Shown one piece after another: positions 23,313-35,523 of a stretch of 64,000 nt of DNA (the first letter of the stretch is position 1; each line of letters opens with the position of its first letter). The position numbers and the translations under genes were made by a program. The stretch spans positions 10,732,946-10,796,945 of the forward strand of contig CM053247.1 in the NCBI GenBank assembly GCA_028583405.1. Reading direction: 5' to 3'. The DNA is from Pogonophryne albipinna. Taxonomy: Eukaryota; Chordata; Actinopteri; Perciformes; Artedidraconidae. The notes beneath the pieces are model-generated. The model saw nothing but the letters and a program-made list of their open reading frames with translations. It had not been told where the DNA came from and did not search any database.

Positions 23313-24721
23313 TATGCAGTCTTTCAATAAAGGCACTGTCTGGCCCAAAATATATTTAAAAAACAACAAGAGCAACAAAAAACTACCCAACAGAATTAAG
23401 TATTCTTTTACTTGTGGAACAGTATTTGGATCCTTCACTTAAGAGGTGACGCATCAATAGCACATTTTACAAATAATCAATTCAAGTCCGGCATTCAAAA
23501 GTATACTTACATTGAAGTACAGAGGTATTAGAACCTTAATGTGGGCCTACTTGAAAATGCAGAGTTATACTTGTATATTATTTGATCATTATTATTGATG
23601 AATTATTATGCAAGTGGTATTGTTGCTCTTAATCAAATGTATTTTTAGTAAAGATGAAATCAGAGCTAAATTACGACGTTATTGTATACTCTTGAATTAA
23701 TATTGCATTTTTGACCAGTTTTTATTATGTGTTATTATGCATAGGGATTTTAATCTTGTGTGACTTGTCCTATCTTGTTGGATTTATAATCAACAAGCTG
23801 AAACAATACAACACCAAATGAAGGCTGATGTTTTGCTCGGTATCTGTTGGATGTGATTACATGTCTGTTTTGTTTTTACAGCAGGTTGTGCTGACCCTAA
23901 TCGACCAAAAAATAAATGTGTACAGGATTAAATATATAATTAAATATATAATTGTATCACTGCTGTTAGAACACTGTGATTCCAAGCCATATTGTTTGAT
24001 GGTGCTTACGTGCACCAGATGGAGCTTACGAGTCACAACGGGACAAGTAAGACTCGCTACCCCTACAACTTTACCTGCATTTTAGAAAGAAACTAACCCA
24101 TCGTTCACCAGTTTCATCGAATAATGAAAGTTATTTCAGCCACATAAACTTGGCACCTCCAGTCTTTGCAAAGAAAATAAATGTGCATTTGAAAAATTAA
24201 AAAACTTTGAAAGATTTGGATTTGATAAAATAATAATAATTGAGTGTTAGGCTTCATTATTCATTTCCTGCTCTCTTACCTGGTGACTCAGTCACTGATT
24301 CACTCTCTGATTCACCCTTCACCGTCCAGATGGCGCTGTTGAGTATCCATTCACCACGGTTTGATGCACAGCGTCTCATTCTGGTATTATTGGCTTCCTT
24401 AAGACGGAGAAAACAAGCATTTACACCGACATTGAGTTTGGAATCAGCTGTGATATTGATGTTATTCTTTTTCTCCTTCAATGATTGCTCGTTAAACAGT
24501 GATTGGAAAAAGAAAACAAAAAGGTATAATTCAGACACCAAACATAGTTTGGGATCTAAAAAAGGCAATTTAATCATTCTAATTTACATTAGGTAAACTA
24601 GTTCTATTACCCCCCTTAAATACCGTTAATGTGTTCATTTGTTTCAGGCTCCAGAGTAACCTAACTTACCCTCAATCTTTGTTAAACCACAACAATAAAA
24701 TCTTTTAGGCCCTGTGTGGTC

Positions 24722-25040
24722 TACTGTCCTGCCAACTCCATGTCCTGTGCCGTTGGGGGTCCAGCCGACACCTGTTTCGTCGGGTGTCCTGCCAACTCCA
24801 CGTCCTGTTCCGTTGAGGGTCCAGCCGACACCTGTTTCGTCGGGGGTTCTCCCAACTCCATGTCCTGTTTCGTTGGGGGTTCCGCTGAGGGTCCTGCCAA
24901 CTCCGTGTCCTGTCCTGTTGGTGGTCCCGCCGACACGTGCTACGCCGAGGGTCCTGCCGACACCAGCCCTTGTTTCGTCGGGAGCACCTGTCCCGGCAAC
25001 ACCGGTGAATATCCCGCCGACCCTGTCCTCTCCATTGCGC
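24722..25040 (+). repeat. GC-rich minisatellite upstream of cystatin copy B
   Basis: About five 60-bp units of the same family as 9940-10395. Units lost or gained relative to copy A are whole multiples, so frames stay open in both copies. It is followed by the shared TTGCGCAGTTCCAAAGGTGAG. Confidence 0.85.
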
Positions 25041-25344
25041 AGTTCCAAAGGTGAGTTTTTTCTAGCCTGCACTTGTAGGGCAGAGGTCAAAAGTTTCATT
25101 TTCCGCACCGCTCATCGAATTTTGTGCAAAGCAAGCCAAAATCCAAACCACATGCGTTTCAACATACCTTGGTTGCCTCCTCTTAAGTTTTCCCTTCAGA
25201 TAATGTAGGAATGTGTTCAAGTGGTAGTGGAAAAGGTCGGCGATGAACAAATCGAACACATTCGCGACATTCAGTTGCAGAGGTTGATGGTTGGCTGCGA
25301 GAGGTGTCAATCCCCGGGAACAAAACAGCCGGTGCCTTGTTGTT

Positions 25345-25354
25345 TATATAAAAG
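25345..25354 (+). promoter_or_regulatory. TATA box of cystatin copy B
   Basis: TATATAAAAG about 72 bases upstream of the relic ATG, identical to the box of the intact gene. Confidence 0.65.
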
Positions 25355-25416
25355 GGAAGAGAGACGTCAAGCTGTTGTTTTGTGGTATTGCTTGTTACAG
25401 AAAGACAGTAAGAGAC

Positions 25417-25619
25417 ATGATGTGGAAGATTGTCCTCCCTGTTCTTGCGTCGTTTTTGCCGTCGGCTCATCATCAAAAATGGTCGGGGGGTATACAAACA
25501 TAGATGTCAATGACGAAGGGGCTCAAAATGCCCTCAACTTCGCTGTCGTCGAACACAACAAGCAATCCAACAGCATGTTCCTCAGCCAGGTGGCAGAAGT
25601 GGTGGGGGTGAAGAGACAG
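25417..25619 (+). pseudogene. Cystatin exon 1 relic, copy B
   Basis: Starts MMWKIVLPVLA as in the intact gene. One base is missing in the GCGGCGG tract of the signal-peptide region, so the frame runs to a stop at about 25503. In the shifted frame the rest is well kept: GGYTNIDVND, ALNFAVVEHN and LSQVAEVVG, up to the conserved donor CAG/GTTGGT. Exons 2 and 3 do not follow within the duplicated block. The near-identity to 47183-47386 apart from this lesion suggests recent duplication. Confidence 0.88.
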
Positions 25620-26200
25620 GTTGGTAACCTTTAAGCTGGGCTTTTGAATGTCTTAACATTTGACTTTACAGACATGGTAAAATCAAGATAGGCTACTTTG
25701 TTTATATGCAACCGTTGTTGTGGACCTACTTTTACGCCTGCGCCCATCAGGCTAAATGTTTCCTTGTCACTCCTTATCCATATAAACGCACATACAACAC
25801 CAGAGGGGGGAGAAGTACTCAGATCTTGTTCTTAAGTAAAAGTACCAGATTTGATTATAATTAATGATGCATTAATGTGTTTATCAAAGCTGGTAAAGGT
25901 GCAGCTAGTTTTAATTGCTTTGTATACTGTAGGGTAGTTACTGAATGTTACTCCAGATGTAATTTACAGTTTTTCTCGATTGCTAACACACTAAAATTCT
26001 ACATAAAGCACAATTATTTTAACTGACACTCAAAGAGCAAAACACCGGCTCGAATCTCCAAAACTCTAAACACGTTTTCAGCTTTTCACACAATTTGCAA
26101 ATCAACATGGCATTTTTTGCAAACCACTGCACACGTCTCTCCACGTAAGACACAGGCATCTGACATAAAGTCACGTGTTAGCAGGTTTCAAACACTGATG

Positions 26201-26310
26201 TGAGGGTCTAAGGACAGAGGGTGTCGTATTGTCATACTGATATGCTGTACAAACTGTGAAGTCCACTGAGACAAATGTAACATTTGTGATATTGGGCTAT
26301 ATAAATAAAC

Positions 26311-26365
<55 letters not shown>

Positions 26366-26366
26366 T
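26201..26366 (+). mobile_element. 5'-truncated L2 LINE tail with (GATT)n
   Basis: Matches the last 120 bases of the LINE at 39331-40338 (GAGGGTCTAAGGACAGAGGG to CTATATAAATAAACATTGA) followed by about 14 GATT units. Severe 5' truncation is usual for LINE insertions. Confidence 0.85.
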
Positions 26367-26508
26367 ATATTCAAAATGCCTCACACATGGACCAATGATC
26401 AAGAAACACGTTCCACCTGACCAAACACCTGAGAGCATCATTGTTGGCTCATCAATCAGGATGTTAGCACTATAAAAAGACCACAGGTGAGTACTTTCTT
26501 ACAGCAAC

Positions 26509-26773
26509 AATGGAAGCCAACATTGAAGGAAGAGGAAGAGGAAGAGGAAGAGGAAGGGCTGGGCTGGGCTGGGCTGAGAGTGAGAGGAGGAAGAAGAGGT
26601 GGGTGAGAGTGAGAGGAGGAGGAAGAGGTGGGTGAGAGTGAGAGGAAGAGGAAGGGCTGGGCTGAGAGTGAGAGGAGGAGGAAGAGGTGGGTGTGAGAGT
26701 GAGAGGAGGAAGAATGAGAGGTAGAGGTAGAGCTGGAGGGAGAGGACGTGGACAAAGAAGAATACTCTCATGA
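26509..26773 (+). pseudogene. Arg-Gly-rich transposase N-terminus
   Basis: An ATG at 26509 opens MEANIEGRGRGRGRGR and runs through a purine-rich minisatellite of GAGAGGAGGAAGAG units. Frame is lost by repeat expansion, then a short RGRGGRGRGQRR stretch returns and stops at 26773. This N-terminal type belongs to the IS630-like transposases whose later part is seen at 26940-27060. Minus-strand Ser-Pro-rich ORFs here are shadows of the repeat. Confidence 0.5.
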
Positions 26774-26939
26774 TATATCAGTGCTTATATCTGTTGTGTG
26801 AAACGTATTGACTTCATTACTGTAATTGAATTGTTGGCATGTTGCATACTATAACTGTACACAGATCCTGCACAATGTACTGTGGTAAACTTACTGTTAT
26901 GCAACACAGACACTGACCAACCACTATATCTTTGTTGTT

Positions 26940-27063
26940 TATCTGAAGGACTGAGAAACAAAGAGGTGGAAGGCTAAGGATTTTCAATGAGGCACAGGAA
27001 GCAGCAGTTACAAACTGGGTTTTGGCAAACAATGCATCACACTTCGAGAGATCCGAAGCATAG
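26940..27063 (+). pseudogene. IS630-like transposase fragment
   Basis: Reads GGRLRIFNEAQEAAV and NWVLANNASH, which corresponds to the GRGRIF...QEAAIVDMV..NNA segment just after the first helix-turn-helix of these transposases. It ends at a TAG at about 27062. No catalytic Asp is retained. Confidence 0.5.
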
Positions 27064-27440
27064 TAGCTATGTGCTGAGATGCATGTTGCACAATGTTATC
27101 TTTGAATAAAATGTGATTTTTTTCAACAACTCATTTGTATTTCTTCATTAACTGTATTTCTGTAAACTCAAGCAATCTTTCTCTGCAGAAACCTCTCTGT
27201 ACAGAGCATAGCCCATAACAGATGGAAGTGCTTTAGATGATGCTCAGCAGTGTGTAGCTGGGTGGTCAAACAATCTAGTATTATGAATGAAGTGTGTTAT
27301 ATTTGGTGCTAAAGTTTGCATTTGGAAAGTGTTTATGTAGTTTTGAGTGCAGTTCTTCATTTAGCAGGAGAAATTAGGTGTTTTGCACTTTGGGTGTGTG
27401 GTTTTGTGAATTGTGTTTAGTGACTACTACAGACTAATAC

Positions 27441-30069
27441 CAGTTTTCAATTAGTTAAAGATCAAGTTTAAGTTAGTCAAGTAAATCACACAAAACATTT
27501 GAATACTCACCATTTACTACAGAGCCTTTGGAACAATGTGCAAAGCAAGGCTGAGGTCAATCTTCTCCACACCAATTACCTATCACAGAAAAACACATTT
27601 GAAATTATTTCATTATTCACACACAAATAAAACAAAAATGTTCTGCTCCTTAAAGGTGACATTTACCATTTAAAGATGTACCTTTAGGTTAATATGAACC
27701 GACTCCGGCCGAGATGGGCGCCTCCAGTGTAAAAAGCTACAGTAGCCTATACTAATGCAATGAGTACAACTTTGTACGGAGCCATACACATCAGCGTTGC
27801 GAGCTCATTTCCATTGGTTTCAATGGAGACGTGCACTGCAGCAGCGCGTACCGCTCGTCATGTGACGAGGAACAACCAATCACAACCGAGAAACATCTCA
27901 ACTTCCGTAAACACAAGTGTACGGCAAATATGGAAGATAAGTTCATTTCACAGCGGGTGGATCGTCACCCTTACTTTAAGATCTGTCCGGCATGTCCCCC
28001 ATATTCATGGTATGTGCACCGCTGCTAAAATGTAACACAATCATTAATATCCTCCACTTTCCAGTATCGCTTTCCGGGACACACCCCCACACACAATATT
28101 GTGTCTCTGTTTTGATCTGTTTTGATCTGTATTTACGGTATTTACATGAACACAGAGCGGATCAAAGCAGAGACATAAACACCGTTTTTTAGGGGAAACA
28201 CTGCGGTCCCACAGACAATATTGTATTTTTAACAATCAACACCTTAAATGGGTAAAGATGGTCGCTTAACGTAAGGTAGGCCTACAACCTGCATCAGCGC
28301 CCTTAAAAGTCGGCACAAGAGTAGACATGCAGAGCCGGACCGACGCAGTAAAGTTCTACACCGCCTGACAGCAGACATGAAACAATCATTTAAAACAAGA
28401 CGTATAGACATGCAAACATGCCGCAAGCTCATCCATCATCTATGACTCCCTCCTCCCCACTGAGCTCGGTTTAATGTGCATCACTTTGGGCAAGGTTCAT
28501 AGTTTTAAATATTGTAAATCAAGCAACTGTCGGACTTACGCTCTACAAATACTCACAGTATAAAAACACGCTAAACACAAGTCAATCAATATAAACTCAC
28601 CTTATGATTTTCATGGCTATATCCTAGCTAACACCAGTGAATGACAATGTTTACAAATTGACAGCTGTATTTACGTTGCTCGTTGTAACGGCAAATGTGA
28701 ACTCTGCTTTTTGCAAACAATGCGTCTTGTGATAACCTGTAACTATGACGAACATTTTATGACATTTGATGACATTTGATGACATTAAATAACTTTAAAT
28801 AACTTTTAACTTGTAGAGATGTTCTCGGGACAGAACCAGCTTACTCCTCCGATGCGGGAAGAAAAAATTGTAGAACCCCTCCCCCCTCCTTTGTTTAAAA
28901 AAGAAAAAGCTTCACATTTGTAAAAATAAATATATTTTGCAATTTTTTTCTGCTTTACATCTTGTCCATTAAAGTGCCATATTGTTCAGGTTCAATTACG
29001 AAACTATTAAAGTACGGGTTTGAGTCCGACCATATTAATTTGTGAATAAAATATTTGTAAATAATAATTAGAAGCTGAGTAATCGGCTGCAGAGCAAGCT
29101 GCTGACGTATGTGCTCAGTGGGCGGAGTTACAGAGACTTATTTCTTAACATGATTGAGATTTATAGAACGTACACCCCTCAAGATTAACATAGTTCTACA
29201 TGATTGATTCATGTTTCGACGAGAAACATGAATAAATTATGCTTCATATATTAAATGCATATTTGCAAATTGAACAACCCCACTTTCCCCTTTTTTCAGT
29301 GCATGATGGAGAAACCAAAAGCTCATCTGGATGTGTGGTGGTTGTTAATATTGTTTTATTTTTTTAGAAAAATACATGAATGTTGTTCAAAGAAATGTGT
29401 TTGTCTTTATTGACTTTGTTTTAAAATGTTATGATAAATGCTGTAGATATAAGAGATTAGGATGGATCCTGTTGAAGAATATACGAAATGCCTCTATTCA
29501 CATGAAATAAATAATCTTATACCTTGAGCAATAGGTAGATTAAACAGAAAACTATAGCATGTAGTTTAAACAAAACATTAATGTGGCTTTAACAGGTACA
29601 AATGAAATATACTGAGTATATTAAAAGCCTAAAATGAACATTAAAAAGTCATGTTGGTTAAACATAGGATAAATGAATATACCTATATTAAAGGAAATAT
29701 TCACATTAACATAACAATTTCATGTTTCTTTGACATAACATAGTTGTGTGTCTTTAAAATAATGGAATAGTTTTGAGTACACATGTTTTTAATATGTGCA
29801 ACCGATGTCCATATTAAAATCATGTGAATCCAACAGCCTTTTTTTTCAGTGTAGGGTGGGGGAAAGGAAGAGGTAGAGGATTAATTTGAAAGATCTGACT
29901 TGATTGTTGTGTTGCTTGAAGGAAGAGACACGGGCGAGGAAGAAGTAGAAAAATAACTTGTTTGTAAAAAGGACAGCACGTCTTTCTTCTCAAATGTATG
30001 TCAGTTTCAAGAAAGATGAGTGGTTTTATGCACGAAGTGCAAAATATCCTGGAACCCTTCAAAAAAGAA
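27441..30069. other. AT-rich intergenic region, no gene supported
   Basis: Contains no ORF over 100 codons, no LINE or LTR motif, and only short simple repeats (GACATTTGAT x3 at about 28760). Two TTTTTTCAGTG-type junctions at about 29297 and 29840 resemble terminal motifs of an AT-rich MITE but no target duplication was found. A short frame at 27930 is discussed among the rejected items. Confidence 0.45.
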
Positions 30070-31790
30070 AAGCAGGTTGAAATATTTCACAAACAGCGAG
30101 TTGTATGTTGTAATAGTTGTATGTTGATAAAAATCTCTGTGTAGTTTTTCAAAATATAATGAACGAAGTCATAGAGGGAAAAAAATAGCACAGTATGTGG
30201 AAAATATGAAAACAGCATGTTGAAAAAAGTAATGTTATGTTAGAATAAAATGAAATAATTCACAGTAAAGCATCTAAAAAAACATTTAAGAAAGTCAGGT
30301 TATTAAAGTTATCAAAACTGTATTGTTAAATCAGTGTTAAAATCACAAACTTTCCATTTAGAGTTTGATTCTTTAAGAAACTCAATTCATTTCAAAATAA
30401 TTCTTATTTTACCAAGTTGTAAAGTTTTGCTGATTTAGTTTGTCTGCAATGTCAGTATAGGATTTCAAAAAAATAAAGAAAGTCATAGTATAGTTTGTCT
30501 AAAAGATCTTGAAAAAAAGTGATGACATTGTGTGTTGAAATGGTTTTGAATAATCACGTCAAATTGTATCAAGTGCATCAGACATCTCCAATTACTCCAT
30601 TTGAACCATATTATAAATAAGAAAAGAATGGTTATAGTATATAGCAGGGCTATGTAATAGTGCATTTAGAAATCACAAACTCGCCTTTTAGAGTCACAGT
30701 CTTTAAGAAAATACATTTGTTACAAAGTAATTGACAATCTACCAGTTGTAAAATGTTCCTACATAAAAGTGTATCAAAAAAGTATCTTGGTAGCAGAAAG
30801 ATAACTAAAATATGTAACGTTATCAGAAAAAACCTACATTGTTTAACTGAACAAGTGTTAAAATAAAAAACAGCCATTAAAAGAAACCCAATTCCTTACA
30901 AAGTACTTAATATTCTACCAGTTGTTAAGTGTTGCATTGATGTTAACAAAACTGGATTGTTCCACTGAAATAGCGTTAAAATCAAAGTGCCTTTTAAAGA
31001 AAGTATTTTTATGTTCTAGTTTTAAAGTTTTGCATACCTCAAAGTGTATCTAAAAGTATCTTGGCGAGAGAAAAAAGCAAACATCTGCCTAGTGTCACTA
31101 AATAAGTGTTACAATCACAAACTTGCCTTTTACAGGCCCAGTTTTTAAGAAAATAAATGTGTTACAAAGTGATTGACATTCTACCAGTTGTAAAATGGTA
31201 CAAGCTGTATCTAAAAGTATCTTGGTAGCAGAAAAATCCTTAAAGTCATCTACAAACTACATTGTTTAACTGGATTGTCTTACTTAAATCAAAAACTATC
31301 AATCAGAGTCACATTCTTAAATAACATCTATTTTGACAAAGTATTTCATTTTTCTAGTTTGAACTTTTCCCATACATAAACGTATATCTTACATTTCCTT
31401 TGTGAGAGAATTACGCACACATCTGTGATCTCAAAAACATTCTATTGCAGTATTTTATCTGTTTTATGTATATATGTTGCACTGTTGGAGGAGCCTGTGA
31501 CCTACGTTTTTCATTGACATATCTACACTGTAGCTAATGGGCAGATTAAAATAAAGCCTTGAAACTTGAAATTATCAAAACTGCATTGTCTCACTGAAAC
31601 AGCCCTAAAAATCACAAACTGCCTTTAAAGAAACCCAATTCCTTCCAAAGTACTTTTGTATATTCTACCAAGAAACCGAATTCCTTAATATTACTTAATA
31701 TTCTTCCAGTTGTAAAGTGTTGCACACTTCAAAGTCTAAGAGTATCTTAGTAACACAATCAAAAGCAAAAAAGCATTAATGTTAACAAAG
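30070..31790 (+). repeat. Degenerate tandem array, about seven monomers
   Basis: Diverged copies of one monomer recur at about 30340, 30668, 30858, 30969, 31111, 31287 and 31604. Each has an AAAATCACAAAC-like start, a TTTAAGAAA block, CAAAGTA.TT, CTACCAGTTGTAAA and often GTATCTTGGTAGCAGAAA. Spacing varies from about 110 to 330 bases because of internal indels, and an unrelated piece (about 31440-31565, a retroposon-like 3' end with AATAAAGCC) interrupts it. I do not recognise the family. Confidence 0.6.
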
Positions 31791-32073
31791 CCTCAAATGG
31801 CTGACTCCTGAACTCCTTAATGTCGCCCTAACATGACACTTAGACTATGTACATCATCTAGGGATCAACACCAGTAAATACAGCTCTCTTTGTCCGATCT
31901 TCAAGCTTCAAAGGGCGGCCTCATGAGCTCCGTAATGTCCCCCTAACATGGGATTTAGACTATTTACATCAGGGATGGTCAACTTGGATGGTGGTGGGGG
32001 CCACATAACTGGCCACCAGGGGGCCGCAGATTCATTTGGAACACGGACACACACAAATTCCATGTATTGTATG

Positions 32074-33791
32074 CATGGGCGTAGGAAGCATCCTGAATGT
32101 GGGGGGGACATTTTTAACGGGGGGTGTGGGGGTCGCCTTTCCTGTATTCTGGTGCATTTTAACAGGTGGTTTGATACTTTTATGTGGCTATACTAGCATG
32201 AGGAAAATGATGGGTACATTTTGTAATTTCATCCAGTAGTAAAGAAAGGAAACATATTTGATTATTAATTCAGAGCCGTCTTTGAATTAATAAAAAGCAG
32301 TTTAAATGCCCATTTTTTGTACATTTATATACAAACATAACAATATTGTGCATATATATATATAAATCGCAAAATACATTTGTGAATCCTTCTGTGAGCA
32401 TTTATTAATATTGAGACTGATCTGACTCCATACAGATGTTAAATTCACCTAGGAATGGTATCATTGACTTAAATGTTGCTCTTCAGTCTATATTGGTCAC
32501 ATGATGCCCCTTGACTGAAATGTTTCCTGTTCAATATCCCCACTGATTTCCTTAACATTCTGGGATGAGAGTCCACATCACAATCTACTCTAAACTGTCA
32601 TTTCCCTTTCATCACTCACCTCAGCAACGGACCTCTCTCCACTGTCCCTGTGTTCTGCCTCTGACTCACTCTCAAGCACCTAGATGTCAAGAGAGGTGGT
32701 GAAGTGATTATTATTTATTGAGCAGTATACTCTTTCACATTGAATCATAACAAGTCATACTGAATGTAAATACAACTGACTCTAAAGTAAGTCCCAGTCT
32801 GTGACATTGGACATTTTGAAGACTCAAAGTCCCAAGCAGTAGGTAGAATATTAGCTAGTCTATGTAATGTGCACAGAAAATAAATAGTTAACTGAATACT
32901 GGGATGGAAATGGCCTATCAGCACTCAGTAATACATAAACACACACAAAAAGCTTCTGAATGATAAGAAGTATAATTAAAACATAACGCACATTACCATT
33001 TTGAGAGAGAGTACCTAAGAACTCAGAAAATAATCTCTTATCGAACTGAGACTCCAGTAAAACACACTGACTGCGTCTGACATGTTATGATCATATTGGA
33101 CATCATGGTGTTTACATGAGCACAGAGAGATCGGGTTATTCATGTTCCCTGTTTACATGATAAATACTAGTAACCTGGCATTTCGATGCCTTTTCTCATC
33201 TAAACTATTCAGTATTTGTATCTCTCTATCATGACATAAAGACAAAACTCCTCTCCAGAAGTGAGACGCTGCCGCCGCCATCACTGTTAACTGATGAACT
33301 GCTACCAGCTGAAGACTTACTTTCCTCTTCTTTGAAAACAATGTTCTTATGTCCATGTTGTCTGGGGGAGAAACCATATAAAACCAAGAGATCGTCAGCT
33401 TTGATTTTCGCTGTATTAACCATGTCCTGAACATTTGGTGTGTGTGCCTTTTACTGCCTTACCTCTGCTACCGGCATCGCTTCATACAACAGGTCTGAGC
33501 TGTCCAACTATGACAACAGTCCTTGAACATGCGCTCGCTTTGGGAGAAACTGCCTTGGTACAAAGTAGCAGTGAAAACATGGTACGGAGTTTCATTGATT
33601 TGGGCATTCTCTCAATAAGCAAGTGGAATGGATTTGATATGAAGCACTGACATAGCGCTCTACAAAGTGCAGCGAGTGGATAGACCAATTCACGGACTTT
33701 CCACATGGTAAAAGTGGGGGGGTCTAAACGAATCATTTGAAAAAGTGGGGGGGACTTGTCCCACCCTCATATAATGGCTGCGACGCCCATG
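32074..33791. mobile_element. Nested hAT-type element, 1.7 kb
   Basis: Inverted ends CATGGGCGT at both borders, with ATTGTATG duplicated at 32066-32073 and 33792-33799. G-runs (GTGGGGGGGAC) lie inside each end. No transposase ORF is present. It sits inside the outer hAT element. Confidence 0.82.
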
Positions 33792-34896
33792 ATTGTATGT
33801 AATTATTAACAAATATACTAAGTCTGACATCTTCATTGACATTTTACAATCTTTCAGGGAACATCCTCTGATAAGCTCACTAAACAAATATCAGTTCACA
33901 GAAATATTATTTAGTTTTACAAGTGGCATGTTTGTATTGAAAAGGTTTTTTAACAGTGGAATAAAACTATTTTAAATGATTGGAAAGCACGGAAAATGTG
34001 TGTGCATTGAGATTAACCATTAAGATGACATAAACATGAAGTCATGGACACTAACCCAGACATGAACCTAAGACACTTGTAGCCTTTCTCTGCTGACGCA
34101 CAATAAGGGGAATGTCAACACAGACACCTGTCAACCCGCACTCTGCTGTTCCTCAGCGCCGCTCCCCCTCGCTCCAGTGGCGCCAGCAGGGGGGGCCAGA
34201 GGGGGCCATGGCCACCCTGATATAGTTGTTGGCCCCCCCACTGGCCCCCCCTGCTGGCGCCACTGCACACACCACCTCGCCAGTCACGTATGCGTCGTAG
34301 TTTATCTGATATTTAACAACAAATACACAGCCAGTCGCTTGATTTGAGCTTCCAACGCTCATACTGCAGCCCCTCCCTCTCCCTCTGCTACCATGGTAAC
34401 ACTCTGATACTCGCGCGCACCACTCTGATACTCGCGCACATCACTCTGAGATTCACACAGACAGCAGCAGGTTGCAGCAAAACGTTTCTTTCTACTGACT
34501 TTTCTACTGACTTGACACAAATCCACCAGACTTCTAGAAGGTAAGTCATATACGTTCGTTGCCTGTTAAGCCCCACAACACTTTAGGCTTTAGTGTGTTA
34601 GCTTTAGGTAGCAAAAAACGGAGATATGCTTACCTTTAGCTGTTATTCTGATCAAAATGTGTGTTCAATGGCATTAAAACGAGAAAAACGCTGGAAGACC
34701 TGGAAAACAGGCTCGGGGCTCAGTAAAGGCTGGCTTGGCTTCAGGTATAATTCGTCTGTAAACACACTTTGGCAGCTATCCTAGTTAGCGTTAGTTTAGC
34801 TTGCTAAGCTAACATTAGCTGATGTCAGTATGCTGGGCTGGTGTAATGCGTAGGCTACTATTAATCACTGCTGTGTGTAATGTCAATTTGCAGAAA

Positions 34897-35040
34897 ATGA
34901 AGAGAAATTCAACAGACATCTCTTCTTATTTTAAGAAGAAGATGAGTAAAGGAGAGACAGAGCTGGCAGGGGAGCAGCAGCATAGGGCTAGTGAGGAGAT
35001 GGCCATACATGCTAGAAAGTACATGTGGAACTCTTTTTAG
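34897..35040 (+). pseudogene. hAT transposase first coding exon relic
   Basis: Preceded by an acceptor-like TTGCAG (34888-34893), the ATG opens MKRNSTDISSYFKKK, a motif typical of N-termini of ZMYM/hAT-like transposases, and ends after 47 codons at TAG. No BED or TTF finger and no catalytic region follow before the L2 insertion, so this is only the start of the gene. Confidence 0.55.
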
Positions 35041-35128
35041 TAAAAGTGAAACTAAAACGTAAGTACAGTTTTATTAATGTGATTGTGATTCCCTCATGGC
35101 TTCCTCAGGATTGTAGCTGACATCCTCG

Positions 35129-35523
35129 TGGATTCATCTTCTTATTACAGACACATGCATTTCCTAACATTCGGTCTATATGCTGTAAAATGTATTATCT
35201 CTTCGATTTACACACGGCATCTATTGCACGTCTGTCCGTCCTGGGAGAGGGATCCCTCCTCTGTTGCTCTCCCTGAGGTTTCTCCCATTTTTTCCCCTTA
35301 AACTGTGGGTTTTCTCTGGAAGTTTTTCCTTGTACGATGTGAGGGTCTAAGGACAGAGGGTGTCGTTTTTCTCATACTGATATTCTGAACAATCTGTGCT
35401 GTTGTATTTGCTGTAAAGTGTCTCTACTGTAGGCTAATTTTATTATATGTACAGCACTTTGGCTCGACCAAAAATCGTTTATAAATGTGCTATATAAATA
35501 AAACTTGATTTGATTTGATTTGA
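35129..35523 (+). mobile_element. 5'-truncated L2 LINE tail, second subfamily
   Basis: Starts GACATCCTCGTGGATTCATC and shares the 3' UTR of the LINE at 15213-20036 up to about 35390, then diverges (AGCACTTTGGCTCGACC) and ends in a TTGAT-type tail (CTTGATTTGATTTGATTTGA). The different tail marks a related subfamily. Confidence 0.8.

Larger units (their letters stand above)
21721..25958 (+). repeat. Segmental duplication copy B (cystatin 5' region)
   Basis: Collinear with copy A but lacking its four insertions, so it preserves empty sites at 23687, 24247, 24268 and 25156. It carries the 20-bp array, the GC-rich minisatellite, the cystatin promoter and a frameshifted exon 1. Its 25160-25958 part also aligns with copy C (46890-47723). 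It is cut on the right by an IS630/Tc1-type remnant. Confidence 0.85.
25959..27440 (+). mobile_element. IS630/Tc1-superfamily remnant with Arg-Gly-rich start
   Basis: The left end (TACAGTTTTTCTCGATTGC) and the AGAGCAAAACACC block, repeated inverted near 27385 (GGTGTTTTGCACTTT), fit a widespread teleost element. It encodes a transposase opening with an Arg-Gly-rich tail (26509) and a helix-turn-helix part; a piece of the latter survives at 26940-27060. The DDE core is deleted and the right terminus is missing. An L2 tail (26201-26366) is inserted near the left end. Confidence 0.55.

Noticed and set aside
26456..26771. Ser/Pro-rich minus-strand ORFs of 90-99 codons
   Set aside because: They are shadows of the purine-rich minisatellite within the Arg-Gly-rich transposase start.
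27930..28027. Short frame opening MEDKFISQRVDRHPYFK, reminiscent of a MADF domain start
   Set aside because: Only about ten residues resemble the family and the rest does not. No Harbinger ends or further exons are nearby, so the evidence is too thin.
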